Shown: piece after piece, positions 7,489 to 17,109 of the stretch | Position numbering within the stretch: the first letter of the stretch is position 1 | How the letters are laid out: every line of letters begins with the position of its first letter | From: Billgrantia bachuensis | GTDB taxonomy: Bacteria > Pseudomonadota > Gammaproteobacteria > Pseudomonadales > Halomonadaceae | Length of the DNA: 64,000 nt | Reading direction: 5' to 3' | NCBI RefSeq assembly: GCF_011742165.1 | Contig: NZ_JAAQTO010000047.1 | Location: forward strand, 1-64,000 | Made by a program: the position numbers and the translations under genes | The notes under the pieces: generated by a model | Database searches by the model: none | Told to the model about the DNA's origin: nothing | Seen by the model: only the letters and a program-made list of their open reading frames with translations

Positions 7489-8981
7489 CGGTTTATCCCC
7501 GCCCTCGCGGGGATCGGCCGCCCTCAAGCGGGCGGCCGCGCAATGACGTCGGTTTATCCCCGCCCTCGCGGGGATCGGAATACCTCGTCGAGAGTACAGT
7601 CGACCCCGTGCGGTTTATCCCCGCCCTCGCGGGGATCGGACCTGCAGGCGCTGCATCTCGCGCTCCTCATCCGGTTTATCCCCGCCCTCGCGGGGATCGG
7701 TGGCCCTGTACTGTGCGGCGCGCGGAGCCAAGCGGTTTATCCCCGCCCTCGCGGGGATCGGCGAGGCGTCGATCAATTCACTCGTATCAGCTGCGGTTTA
7801 TCCCCGCCCTCGCGGGGATCGGGCACGACGACCTGCCGGCCATGGACGACGACGAGGTTTATCCCCGCCCTCGCGGGGATCGGATGGGCGTCTCGCCGAT
7901 GCGAAGATTCTCAATCGGTTTATCCCCGCCCTCGCGGGGATCGGCGACCAGCTCCGGTCTTACCCAACGCTTATCGCGGTTTATCCCCGCCCTCGCGGGG
8001 ATCGGTGGTCGGGTATCAATCCGCTGACGGTGATCTGCGGTTTATCCCCGCCCTCGCGGGGATCGGCGGTGACCGTAGCCCGCCGGCAGCAGCTTTTGCG
8101 GTTTATCCCCGCCCTCGCGGGGATCGGTATTCATCCAACGGGGCAGCGGGTTACTCGACCGGTTTATCCCCGCCCTCGCGGGGATCGGGAGGATACCGGC
8201 CTGGACGATGCCACGCTCGACGGTTTATCCCCGCCCTCGCGGGGATCGGTTCTCATCTCGTTGACCGAGGGTGCCGTAACGCGGTTTATCCCCGCCCTCG
8301 CGGGGATCGGCGCACACGAGCCGTCAGAACTGCGACATCAGGCGGTTTATCCCCGCCCTCGCGGGGATCGGTGACCCGGTAGTCCATGAGGTAGTGGATC
8401 AGCCGGTTTATCCCCGCCCTCGCGGGGATCAGCGAAAAGCAGAAGAGCAAGCCGGCCATGTCGCCGGTTTATCCCCGCCCTCGCGGGGATCGGGCTGTGG
8501 TACTCATGTCAACGTCACTGCCAGGCGGTTTATCCCCGCCCTCGCGGGGATCGGTCAGGTAGACGATACGCTCGTCTTGCCGAGCACGGTTTATCCCCGC
8601 CCTCGCGGGGATCGGTCGGCGAAATCCTGATAGACCCCGTAAGCAAACGGTTTATCCCCGCCCTCGCGGGGATCGGGCCTCGCTGCGCCACTGCTCGTCA
8701 TTGGCGGCCGGTTTATCCCCGCCCTCGCGGGGATCGGAAGGTTTTCGGCCAGATCGCGCAGCTCGGCTACGGTTTATCCCCGCCCTCGCGGGGATCGGTA
8801 CCAATGAAAACATTACTATCTCTAGCGCTACGGTTTATCCCCGCCCTCGCGGGGATCGGGACTGCGCCTCGAGCTCCACGCCCTTGCCGTGCGGTTTATC
8901 CCCGCCCTCGCGGGGATCGGCTAGCTGCTCGTACTTTCGATCCGCAAGGGGCCGGTTTATCCCCGCCCTCGCGGGGATCGG
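7489..8981 (-). repeat. Array block 4: twenty-five B-type repeats
   Basis: Repeats from 7489 to 8953 are B-type and nearly invariant; the copy at 7855 begins with A and that at 8404 ends ATCAG. The hairpin loop on the transcribed strand is GAGG and the crRNA handle would be AUAAACCG, the same as in E. coli I-E. Confidence 0.93.
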
Positions 8982-9013
8982 GAATAGTCCCTATGCTGGC
9001 GATTGGAACGTTA

Positions 9014-10874
9014 CGGTTAATCCCCGCTCCCGCGGGGATCGGCGGATCAGCGGCCGGGTCGGTCGGTGCGTCACCGGTTAATCCCCGCTCCCGCGGGGAT
9101 CGGTCATCTATGCTGCCGCCCTCTGCCAGCCACGACGGTTAATCCCCGCTCCCGCGGGGATCGGCCCGGTAGGAAATGCAGGATTTAGTTGTTCGCCGGT
9201 TAATCCCCGCTCCCGCGGGGATCGGCCCTGAACGTTGATGACGTGAACCTCGGCATGCGGTTAATCCCCGCTCCCGCGGGGATCGGGAGCGGCACCCAGA
9301 TTCCAACTACCTGGCAGCCGGTTAATCCCCGCTCCCGCGGGGATCGGGGCAACGCCATAGGCGCCGTGCTCGACAAGTACGGTTAATCCCCGCTCCCGCG
9401 GGGATCGGTGGGCCGTCCGCTACTCCGGCGAGTGTTACAACGGTTAATCCCCGCTCCCGCGGGGATCGGGCCGACACAGCAAGAGGGACACGACATGTTG
9501 ACGGTTAATCCCCGCTCCCGCGGGGATCGGTCCGCGACCGTTGCTCATACGCCACCTATCAGCGGTTAATCCCCGCTCCCGCGGGGATCGGCTCTGTTAC
9601 GCAATCGAGGAAGGCCCGGCGAGCGGTTAATCCCCGCTCCCGCGGGGATCGGCTCGATATTGCCGGGATTGTTGTTGCGGATGCCGGTTAATCCCCGCTC
9701 CCGCGGGGATCGGCAGATAATTGAGCGTACTGTTCCACATATTCGCGGTTAATCCCCGCTCCCGCGGGGATCGGTTGGACTGCGTCCGCATCGTGGTCTC
9801 CGTGTTCGGTTAATCCCCGCTCCCGCGGGGATCGGGTTCATACAATCCGCCCAGGTCACAATGATGCGGGTTAATCCCCGCTCCCGCGGGGATCGGTCTC
9901 GGTGTAGCTCCGGGTCAATGAAAAGACCCGGTTAATCCCCGCTCCCGCGGGGATCGGTAGTGTCAACTCATGCCGGACAACACCGTTTTCCGGTTAATCC
10001 CCGCTCCCGCGGGGATCGGATTCCTGAGCCCTGGCAACCGCCGGGGCTTTTCGGTTAATCCCCGCTCCCGCGGGGATCGGTTTGTCCCGCAAATGCCGAA
10101 TCCGTTCGATTTCGGTTAATCCCCGCTCCCGCGGGGATCGGAACTGGCTGGTGAATTTCCACCTGCCGATTAGCGGTTAATCCCCGCTCCCGCGGGGATC
10201 GGGGTCAGGGGTCATAGTTCGGGCTCCAATGGTCCGGTTAATCCCCGCTCCCGCGGGGATCGGTTGCTCCCACTCGACCGCGTAGCGCTCAGCCGCGGTT
10301 AATCCCCGCTCCCGCGGGGATCGGCGTGGCGTGTCCGAAATAGCTGATTATGTCGGCGGTTAATCCCCGCTCCCGCGGGGATCGGGCCCTCACCATGCGC
10401 CGCGAGATACTCGACACCGGTTAATCCCCGCTCCCGCGGGGATCGGTGCAGGTTACGGTTCATGTCGATGGCCCTCGGCGGTTAATCCCCGCTCCCGCGG
10501 GGATCGGCTGCGCCAGCAGCCGGCGTACGTATGCCGGGCCGGTTAATCCCCGCTCCCGCGGGGATCGGGACCTGCACGGGGAATGACCATGCGTAACGTC
10601 CGGTTAATCCCCGCTCCCGCGGGGATCGGATATATTGATTCGCTGGCTCATCGGGTTATCTCCGGTTAATCCCCGCTCCCGCGGGGATCGGGAGCCAATG
10701 TGAATTCCTGGCGCTGGAACGAGCGGTTAATCCCCGCTCCCGCGGGGATCGGCGCGAGGGTGGTAGCGACGGCGGCCTGGCTCGCGGTTAATCCCCGCTC
10801 CCGCGGGGATCGGTGGGGCCGCAGGTACTTGTCAGGCGCCGTGCCCGGTTAATCCCCGCTCCCGCGGGGATCGG
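9014..10874 (-). repeat. Array block 5: thirty-one A-type repeats, leader-proximal
   Basis: Repeats from 9014 to 10846 are A-type and essentially identical, as expected for recent acquisitions. The loop on the transcribed strand is GGGA and the handle AUUAACCG. At 9868 the base before GGTTAAT is G rather than C. Confidence 0.93.
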
Positions 10875-10984
10875 ACTAATCGTAGACAATTGATCTAAAA
10901 AAGGAAAATCGCCGTTGGTTTTTCCACCGGCGATTTTGCCTATTTTTTGTACAGACTAATTTCTTAAAGAGCCAGGATAATCAG
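10875..10984 (-). promoter_or_regulatory. CRISPR leader between cas2 and the array
   Basis: This 110-bp A/T-rich segment separates the cas2 stop from the youngest repeat, the position where a leader with promoter and integration signals is expected. On the minus strand GATCAATTGTCTA, ending about 8 bases before the first repeat, partly resembles the IHF consensus (two mismatches), the host factor E. coli I-E adaptation needs. A strong hairpin fills the middle. I could not pick a convincing -35/-10 pair. Confidence 0.6.
10905..10937 (-). terminator. Intrinsic-terminator-like hairpin inside the leader
   Basis: AAAATCGCCGTTGG (10905-10918) pairs with CCACCGGCGATTTT (10924-10937) with one mismatch around a TTTTT loop. 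On the minus strand the stem is followed by CC and six T; on the plus strand by a later T6 run (10943-10948), so it could act both ways. It lies 48 bases after the cas2 stop and would end the cas transcript before the array. Confidence 0.7.
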
Positions 10985-12198
<1,214 letters not shown>

Positions 12199-12207
12199 GT
12201 CACCCCC

Positions 12208-12906
12208 TCAAGGTCGACGCAGCATCAGCAATCCACAGCCAAACGCCTTGGCACGGCCGATACCATGAGCCAGTGTTTCGACCAAGCGCCCCGGATCGGT
12301 CACTTCCAGAAGCCCTTCATAATCGACGCTGGAAAACCGAATGGCATCGCGCCGACCGGGCTTGTGGAGAGCATGCTGACGATAGGCGCCCACATTGGGC
12401 TTGACCGGTAGCCGAAATCCCCAGGATTCGGCCCGTGAGGCCAGCCAATCGTGAGCGGCATTGTCCATGGCCTCTACGCAGGCTCGACTGCTGCGGGCAT
12501 CACCCGACTCAAAAGGAAACTTGGCGGCCATCAAGACATCGGCACGCTGCCCTCGTTTGCCCTCTACCGCCTTGGCTACCGTCGGATTGGCGCGAACACG
12601 AAACGCTAACTGCTCGCCTACCTCCAGCGCTGGGGCGAACGGCTTGCTCTGTACATCGAGCAACCCCGCTACTGCCACGGGTTCGCGATCAGAAAGCATG
12701 TAGAACAATGGCAGCCCTTTGGGCGCTTGGTCCGGCCCTGTGGGCTCCTCCATTTCCTGGCGGAACAGGAAAGGGCGAGCCTCCGAGTGGTCGGGAAAAA
12801 GTTGCCAAAGGAGCTGATGGGCACCGTAGGCGCCACCGCCCATGATTTCGAATAGCAGCTCACGGGAAAGGCCGTTGAGGTCCACACGTACGCGGGAAAG
12901 AAACAT
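12208..12906 (-). CDS. cas6e: Cas6e (CasE), crRNA-processing endonuclease
   Basis: The 232-residue protein has the Cas6e N-terminus (MFLSRVRVDL) and the helix GAYGAHQLLWQLFPDH that carries the family's catalytic histidine (His30 here), with a G-rich C-terminus (HGIGRAKAFGCGLLML). Cas6e cuts the pre-crRNA below each repeat hairpin and stays bound as part of Cascade. The start at 12906 is set by GAGGAGG upstream and a TGATG overlap with the cas5 stop. It must process both repeat types of this array, which share the stem but differ in loop and handle. Confidence 0.95.
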   Translation of the reverse strand: MFLSRVRVDLNGLSRELLFEIMGGGAYGAHQLLWQLFPDHSEARPFLFRQEMEEPTGPDQAPKGLPLFYMLSDREPVAVAGLLDVQSKPFAPALEVGEQLAFRVRANPTVAKAVEGKRGQRADVLMAAKFPFESGDARSSRACVEAMDNAAHDWLASRAESWGFRLPVKPNVGAYRQHALHKPGRRDAIRFSSVDYEGLLEVTDPGRLVETLAHGIGRAKAFGCGLLMLRRP

Positions 12907-13649
12907 CAGCTGCCCTCCTCGAGGCGGACGAAGCGGCGATATTCGATACGCGGCCCAAACTGCCACCGCCTACGGTTGAGCGGGCTGTCCCAGATATCGT
13001 TGGACTCCACCCCCTCCTCTTTACCATCGAGCATGGCCGCTTCACCCTCCCAGCAATAAAGCGACTCGCTGGACAGGCGAAGCGCTTGCTGCTCATCGCG
13101 AATCAGTTTGGGAAACTCTGTATCGAGCGCTTCTTTCAGCCGCTCTGCGGTTACACGGCGTGGATCCAGTGGGGCTGCCGGCGGGCACGCCTTGCGGCCA
13201 AGATACAACGGGAAGTGCGGTGTCTTGAGGGCTTGCTCCAGCGTCTCCAGTGTCAAAGTAGCCCCTGGTGTCAGCCATACGGCAACGGTCCAGAGCCCAT
13301 CACAGCGGTAGTCACGGCTGGAGAGAATGGTGTTGATAACTTTGCGTGGCGCACTCAGCTCGTCACGGCGTGTGCGGTACACAACGCCCTTGCGCTCGCC
13401 CGGCACCTGAGCCGTATGGTAATCGCGCAGCAGGATTCCCGGCGAACGCTGCTTGACCGCCACCCGCACGCTTTCATGCAGCTCGTTCTGCCCTTCATCG
13501 TCATCACGCCGAATGCCGAGTGCTGCACCAAGCAGGCCCAGAATAGCGCCACGTCCCGGATGGGTAGCGCTGGGACGAGTTTCGCCTACCGCGGGTTCGC
13601 CCCAGCTGGCTAGCGGCGCGTAGAGCCGGAAAACGAGATATTCCGTCAT
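12906..13649 (-). CDS. cas5: Cas5e (CasD), Cascade subunit
   Basis: The 247-residue protein begins MTEYLVFRLYAPLASWGEPAVGETR, typical of Cas5e (only this first part is given). It continues with GRGAILGLLGAALGI and a RAMP fold ending YRRFVRLEE. Cas5e caps the 5' handle of the crRNA in Cascade. Start 13649 is chosen for the upstream GAGGT; a GTG at 13661 is in frame but overlaps cas7. It overlaps cas6e by one base. Because the array has two handle sequences, this subunit would contact both. Confidence 0.95.
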   Translation of the reverse strand: MTEYLVFRLYAPLASWGEPAVGETRPSATHPGRGAILGLLGAALGIRRDDDEGQNELHESVRVAVKQRSPGILLRDYHTAQVPGERKGVVYRTRRDELSAPRKVINTILSSRDYRCDGLWTVAVWLTPGATLTLETLEQALKTPHFPLYLGRKACPPAAPLDPRRVTAERLKEALDTEFPKLIRDEQQALRLSSESLYCWEGEAAMLDGKEEGVESNDIWDSPLNRRRWQFGPRIEYRRFVRLEEGS

Positions 13650-13657
13650 TACGCACC

Positions 13658-14731
13658 TCACTGGTCGGCTTTTAGGAAATCAACCAGCTCTGCCAGGCTC
13701 CCCTGCACTACCTCACCCTCAAGCAGTGGACCACGATAGTCCGGCTCGGCAGCGACGACAAAGCGTCGCTCAGCACCGGCACCATAGGCGGTATCGAAAG
13801 CTTTGGCCTGCTTTTCGAGCCGTTCGATGGCTTCTACGGCCTGGTCTTGACCGCTAACCGGGCGCAAGAACGACACTGACAGCGAGCGGGGCTGTTGTTC
13901 ACCCTTTTCGGCAAGCAGATAGCTGGCATGAGCGCGAGAACCAAAGCTGTTCTGCTTGCCCTTGGGCGAGGTTCTTGCCGCAGCTTCGACCAGAGCGGCA
14001 ATCGCCCTGTCGGCAAGCTCGGTGTCACCCTTCAGGTTTTCCACGAGCTGGTTGCGGTCGATGCAGACGTAGCTGTAAAACAGCCCCGCCCCATAACCGG
14101 CCTCGCCGACGTGAGCAGCACCGCGATGCTCATTTCCCGTATTGAGATCATCTACGGCAGTGAAATAGTCATCTTCTACTTCAGCAGCGTGCACGGTAAT
14201 GGCATGAGCCACCTGGCAGGCTGCTTCCACATTGAACTCAGGAACCGCGGCCAGCATGCGGCCGAACAATGCAATATCGGCAGCTGTAGGCTTATGTCGC
14301 AACAAGTCGAGGTCTTCCTTTTCAGGCGACCGCTTTTCATTGGCAAGGGTATCGACCAACGCATCGACTGCTGCCTGCTCTTCGGGGCCGATGTGTACGA
14401 GCTGGCTGGTTTCCAGCTCGCCCTTGGCCACCTCACCGAAGACTTTGGCAATATCGGTTGCCCATTCGCGAGCCTCTTTCTCCTTGATACCTTTTGCGAG
14501 CAGCTGCTTTTCGGCCTCGAAACCGATGCGCTTGGTACGGTAACCACGATGTTGACCGATGGCCTCTTCAAACAGCGCCGAGGTGCGCCATGCGCGCTTG
14601 AGGCTCTGGGAAGAGACACGAAGGCGCTTGGCACCGCCCATGATGGCAGTCTTGGGACGGCCCAGATCGTCACGATTGAGATTGGCCGGTGGATAGGAAG
14701 TCAGCAGGTGCAGTTGGATGAAGTGGCTCAT
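13658..14731 (-). CDS. cas7: Cas7e (CasC/Cse4), Cascade backbone
   Basis: This 357-residue protein fits Cas7e, six copies of which form the crRNA-binding backbone of Cascade. Visible features are the N-terminal FIQLHLLTSYPPANLNRDD, the KRLRVSSQSLKRAWR segment, DDLNTGNEHRGAAHVGEAGYG and KGKQNSFGSRAH. AGGGAG lies upstream of the ATG. There is a 33-base gap after cse2, the only sizeable gap in the operon, and a short gap before cas5. Confidence 0.96.
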   Translation of the reverse strand: MSHFIQLHLLTSYPPANLNRDDLGRPKTAIMGGAKRLRVSSQSLKRAWRTSALFEEAIGQHRGYRTKRIGFEAEKQLLAKGIKEKEAREWATDIAKVFGEVAKGELETSQLVHIGPEEQAAVDALVDTLANEKRSPEKEDLDLLRHKPTAADIALFGRMLAAVPEFNVEAACQVAHAITVHAAEVEDDYFTAVDDLNTGNEHRGAAHVGEAGYGAGLFYSYVCIDRNQLVENLKGDTELADRAIAALVEAAARTSPKGKQNSFGSRAHASYLLAEKGEQQPRSLSVSFLRPVSGQDQAVEAIERLEKQAKAFDTAYGAGAERRFVVAAEPDYRGPLLEGEVVQGSLAELVDFLKADQ

Positions 14732-14764
14732 GTGTCAGCTCCCTGTTTCTTAATAGAGGTTCGA

Positions 14765-15430
14765 TTAGTCGTTATCGCGCTGGTATTGCAGTAGAGCGCC
14801 GAAGTAGTCATTGGCCCACTGAAAGGCCAGGCGTTGTGAAGGTCGGCTGGCAGCCCAACCTTGCGACTCGCGCCACCTTTCAGCCCACCAGAGGGCAACG
14901 TTATCCGCGAGGTAGACCGCACTGACATCTCTCTTGTCGATCAGCGCCAATGCGCGACGCAGATGAGTAATCAGCTCCTCGGGCGAGCGACAGGCCAGCA
15001 AGCGTTGGAAGCGCAGCTCACTCATATGAGGCTTCCCAGTTTCTTTCTTCTGTTTGCCCAGCTGGCTACCCAAAGTGGCACCGGGGCTTTCGGCCCTTAC
15101 CTCGGCCAGCACTAGCGCGATGCATGCCCAGGTTTGCAGCCGATGATGCTTCTCTCTTTCCCCTTCAGGCGCTGGCAACCGGCGCCATAAAAGCCGAAAA
15201 CCTTCGGTCAGCATGGCGGCCTCCGCGGTATCGCAACGCCTGAGCGTGGCCCGCACGCCCTTTGGCCACGGTGGTGTATCACTGAAGGCCTTCAGTTCTG
15301 CTGCCGGCAGGGTCAAACGCTGCCACCAGCAACGCACCTGAAAAGCCTCGTCCACACTAATCGCGAGCAGCCGCTCTTCCGGTACCAGTCGGGCTTCACT
15401 TACCGCCTCAGCGGTCGTCGCCTCACTCAT
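14765..15430 (-). CDS. cse2: Cse2 (CasB/Cas11), Cascade small subunit
   Basis: The 221-residue, mainly helical protein matches Cse2: RCWWQRLTL in the first third, RATLRRCDTAEAAMLTEGF, then LRFQRLLACRSPEELITHLRRAL and a C-terminal FQWANDYFG. Two copies hold the target strand and non-target strand in Cascade. An acidic N-terminal extension of about 25 residues (MSEATTAEAVSEARLVPEE) looks flexible. The start overlaps the cse1 stop as ATGA. Confidence 0.94.
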   Translation of the reverse strand: MSEATTAEAVSEARLVPEERLLAISVDEAFQVRCWWQRLTLPAAELKAFSDTPPWPKGVRATLRRCDTAEAAMLTEGFRLLWRRLPAPEGEREKHHRLQTWACIALVLAEVRAESPGATLGSQLGKQKKETGKPHMSELRFQRLLACRSPEELITHLRRALALIDKRDVSAVYLADNVALWWAERWRESQGWAASRPSQRLAFQWANDYFGALLQYQRDND

Positions 15431-17109
15431 GACATCCTCTCCGTTGCCTTGTTTTTTTGGTCAGCCGTTAGGCTGAAGCCTCCCTCTTTTGCAAATTGCT
15501 GAATGAACTTGCTCCCCTTGCTTCGCCCAGAGAGCCAGGCCAAGAGATTTCGCCGTGCCTGGATGATACGGCGCATATCCAACTCTTCATGGGGGCCGCT
15601 GAGAGACAGAAGTTCGAACAGGCGAAGCGATTCTCGCCTCAAATCGACATACCAGCTTTCAGCGACGTGAGAAGGCATGTGGATGTCTTGCCCGTTCTGA
15701 AGAGCTTGACGCAGTGCGAATAGATTTCGAAAGAAAGCAGCCTCGGTCGCATCGTACAGTTGCTCATCGATGCTACTCATATCGCCCTTGGCATCGGCAG
15801 GACGAGAAAACCAGGCACCTTTTATCTGGTAGCGCAGCATCCAGGCGACTTGGCGCGCAAGCTCGGTAAAGGCCTGCACCCAGCTCCTGAATATTTCCTC
15901 GTGCTTGGGTGGAATGGCTATCAGCGGCATCTCGACACCATACCAACAGCGGGGCTTCATGTTGTCCATGTCATAGCCAAAGGCCCAAAGGCGCACCTGT
16001 TTCAATAGCCGCTCGTCTATGTCCCCTTCGCGCTGAGCTTCTTCGCTCGCCGGAGCCTTGCCATGCAAATAATCGTGCACAACTGCGGCTGGCAGTGCTC
16101 CACTCGACTCCGCATCCTGCAGCACCAGATGCGACCAGTGGCGGTAGCCCAACCCACCTGGCTGACCTTTCTGCGAGAGCGGCGGCTCGTTCGGTTTCTT
16201 GGGATCCTGCCGGTAGGGTGTCAAAGGGTGCAGCCAAGGACCGTCATAGTTGGCACCATAATTCTTGGCCCGGATCTCCCGAACGAAGCGCGTCGTCTCT
16301 CTTCCGCACAGATCACACTGACACGCACCATTCTCGAAGAGCAGGCGGAACCGGCGTGGCATGGCCCAATAGGGATGCAAAGGATGTACTTCGTCCGGCG
16401 TCACAACGGCGCCCTTCTTATCGCTGACACGAGTTGGCCCCATCCAGGGAAAGAGCGTGTCGTTCTCGGGCTTGGCTTCGAGGTTGCGCCCGCCTGCTCC
16501 AACAACCGAAGCCGTAGGCATGACATTCAGCCAAAGCCGCTGCCAGAGCGTGGCATCCGCTCGCTCGGGCAACACCAGAGTCGTTAGCGGCCCACCACCC
16601 CGTAAACCCACGCGATACCCCGCCCCACCAGACGGTGCATTGATCTGCAAAGTGAAGAGAGCAAGCGCTGCACAGTCGGAGCAGGCGACTTCGACACGCC
16701 CACGCTTGGTGAAATGATCGGTGTTGAGCTTGATACCGTTGGCACCGGGGGAGTCGATCAGCAGCCCTGCGACCGGTGAGGGATTGGCCTCCTCAAGAAG
16801 ATCAAGATCCTGCATGAAGCGCGGCCCATCGCCATCCAACTCGAAAGCGGCTGACAGTGGCGAAAAAGCGCTTGCTAGCTCCTCGATTGCCGGGGGTTCC
16901 AGATATCGATTCAACCAGTCGTCGTGACTCTTGGGCGGAAGCGCCGTCTGCAATAGCCCGATCAGAAACTGATAGGCCGCGCCTTGAAAGTCGGCTCGAG
17001 GCAGCGCCAGATCGAGAATATCCGGATCGGCGATAGAGGATGGGGAGTGATAGTTAATCCCCCCATCTCTGGTTCGCATGGGTAGCCAATTAGCTCTGAT
17101 TAGGTTCAC
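15427..17109 (-). CDS. cse1: Cse1 (CasA/Cas8e), Cascade large subunit
   Basis: The 560-residue protein is Cas8e, which reads the PAM and recruits Cas3. It shows the family start NLIRANWLPMRTRDG, a zinc site formed by Cys143/Cys146 (ACSDC) and Cys265/Cys268 (CDLC) as in E. coli Cse1, and a four-helix C-terminal bundle. The start codon is GTG, preceded by AGGAGGAGG and overlapping the cas3 stop as GTGA. Residues contacting the PAM cannot be assigned by eye. Confidence 0.95.
   Translation of the reverse strand: MNLIRANWLPMRTRDGGINYHSPSSIADPDILDLALPRADFQGAAYQFLIGLLQTALPPKSHDDWLNRYLEPPAIEELASAFSPLSAAFELDGDGPRFMQDLDLLEEANPSPVAGLLIDSPGANGIKLNTDHFTKRGRVEVACSDCAALALFTLQINAPSGGAGYRVGLRGGGPLTTLVLPERADATLWQRLWLNVMPTASVVGAGGRNLEAKPENDTLFPWMGPTRVSDKKGAVVTPDEVHPLHPYWAMPRRFRLLFENGACQCDLCGRETTRFVREIRAKNYGANYDGPWLHPLTPYRQDPKKPNEPPLSQKGQPGGLGYRHWSHLVLQDAESSGALPAAVVHDYLHGKAPASEEAQREGDIDERLLKQVRLWAFGYDMDNMKPRCWYGVEMPLIAIPPKHEEIFRSWVQAFTELARQVAWMLRYQIKGAWFSRPADAKGDMSSIDEQLYDATEAAFFRNLFALRQALQNGQDIHMPSHVAESWYVDLRRESLRLFELLSLSGPHEELDMRRIIQARRNLLAWLSGRSKGSKFIQQFAKEGGFSLTADQKNKATERMS

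Larger units (their letters stand above)
6513..10874 (-). CRISPR. Type I-E CRISPR array, 72 repeats and 71 spacers, mosaic of two repeat types
   Basis: Repeats are 29 bases with 32-base spacers (61-base period); two spacers, before the repeats at 9991 and 10663, have 33. Read on the minus strand each repeat carries the I-E hairpin CCCCGC-loop-GCGGGG followed by an 8-nt handle. Two repeat types alternate in blocks: type A (TTAAT...GCTCCCGC on the plus strand) and type B (TTTAT...GCCCTCGC). Order from left: 9 A, 3 B, 4 A, 25 B, 31 A. Degenerate repeats (6513, 6574, 6635, 6696, 6940) cluster at the left, the old end, and the right end abuts the leader and cas2, so transcription runs leftward. 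All spacers look unique by eye. Confidence 0.98.

Noticed and set aside
7039-9142. Open reading frames of up to 303 codons across the CRISPR array, with peptides such as FIPALAGIG and YPRPRGDR
   Set aside because: They are translations of the 61-base repeat unit in three frames. The period, the I-E hairpin and the adjacent cas genes show a non-coding array.
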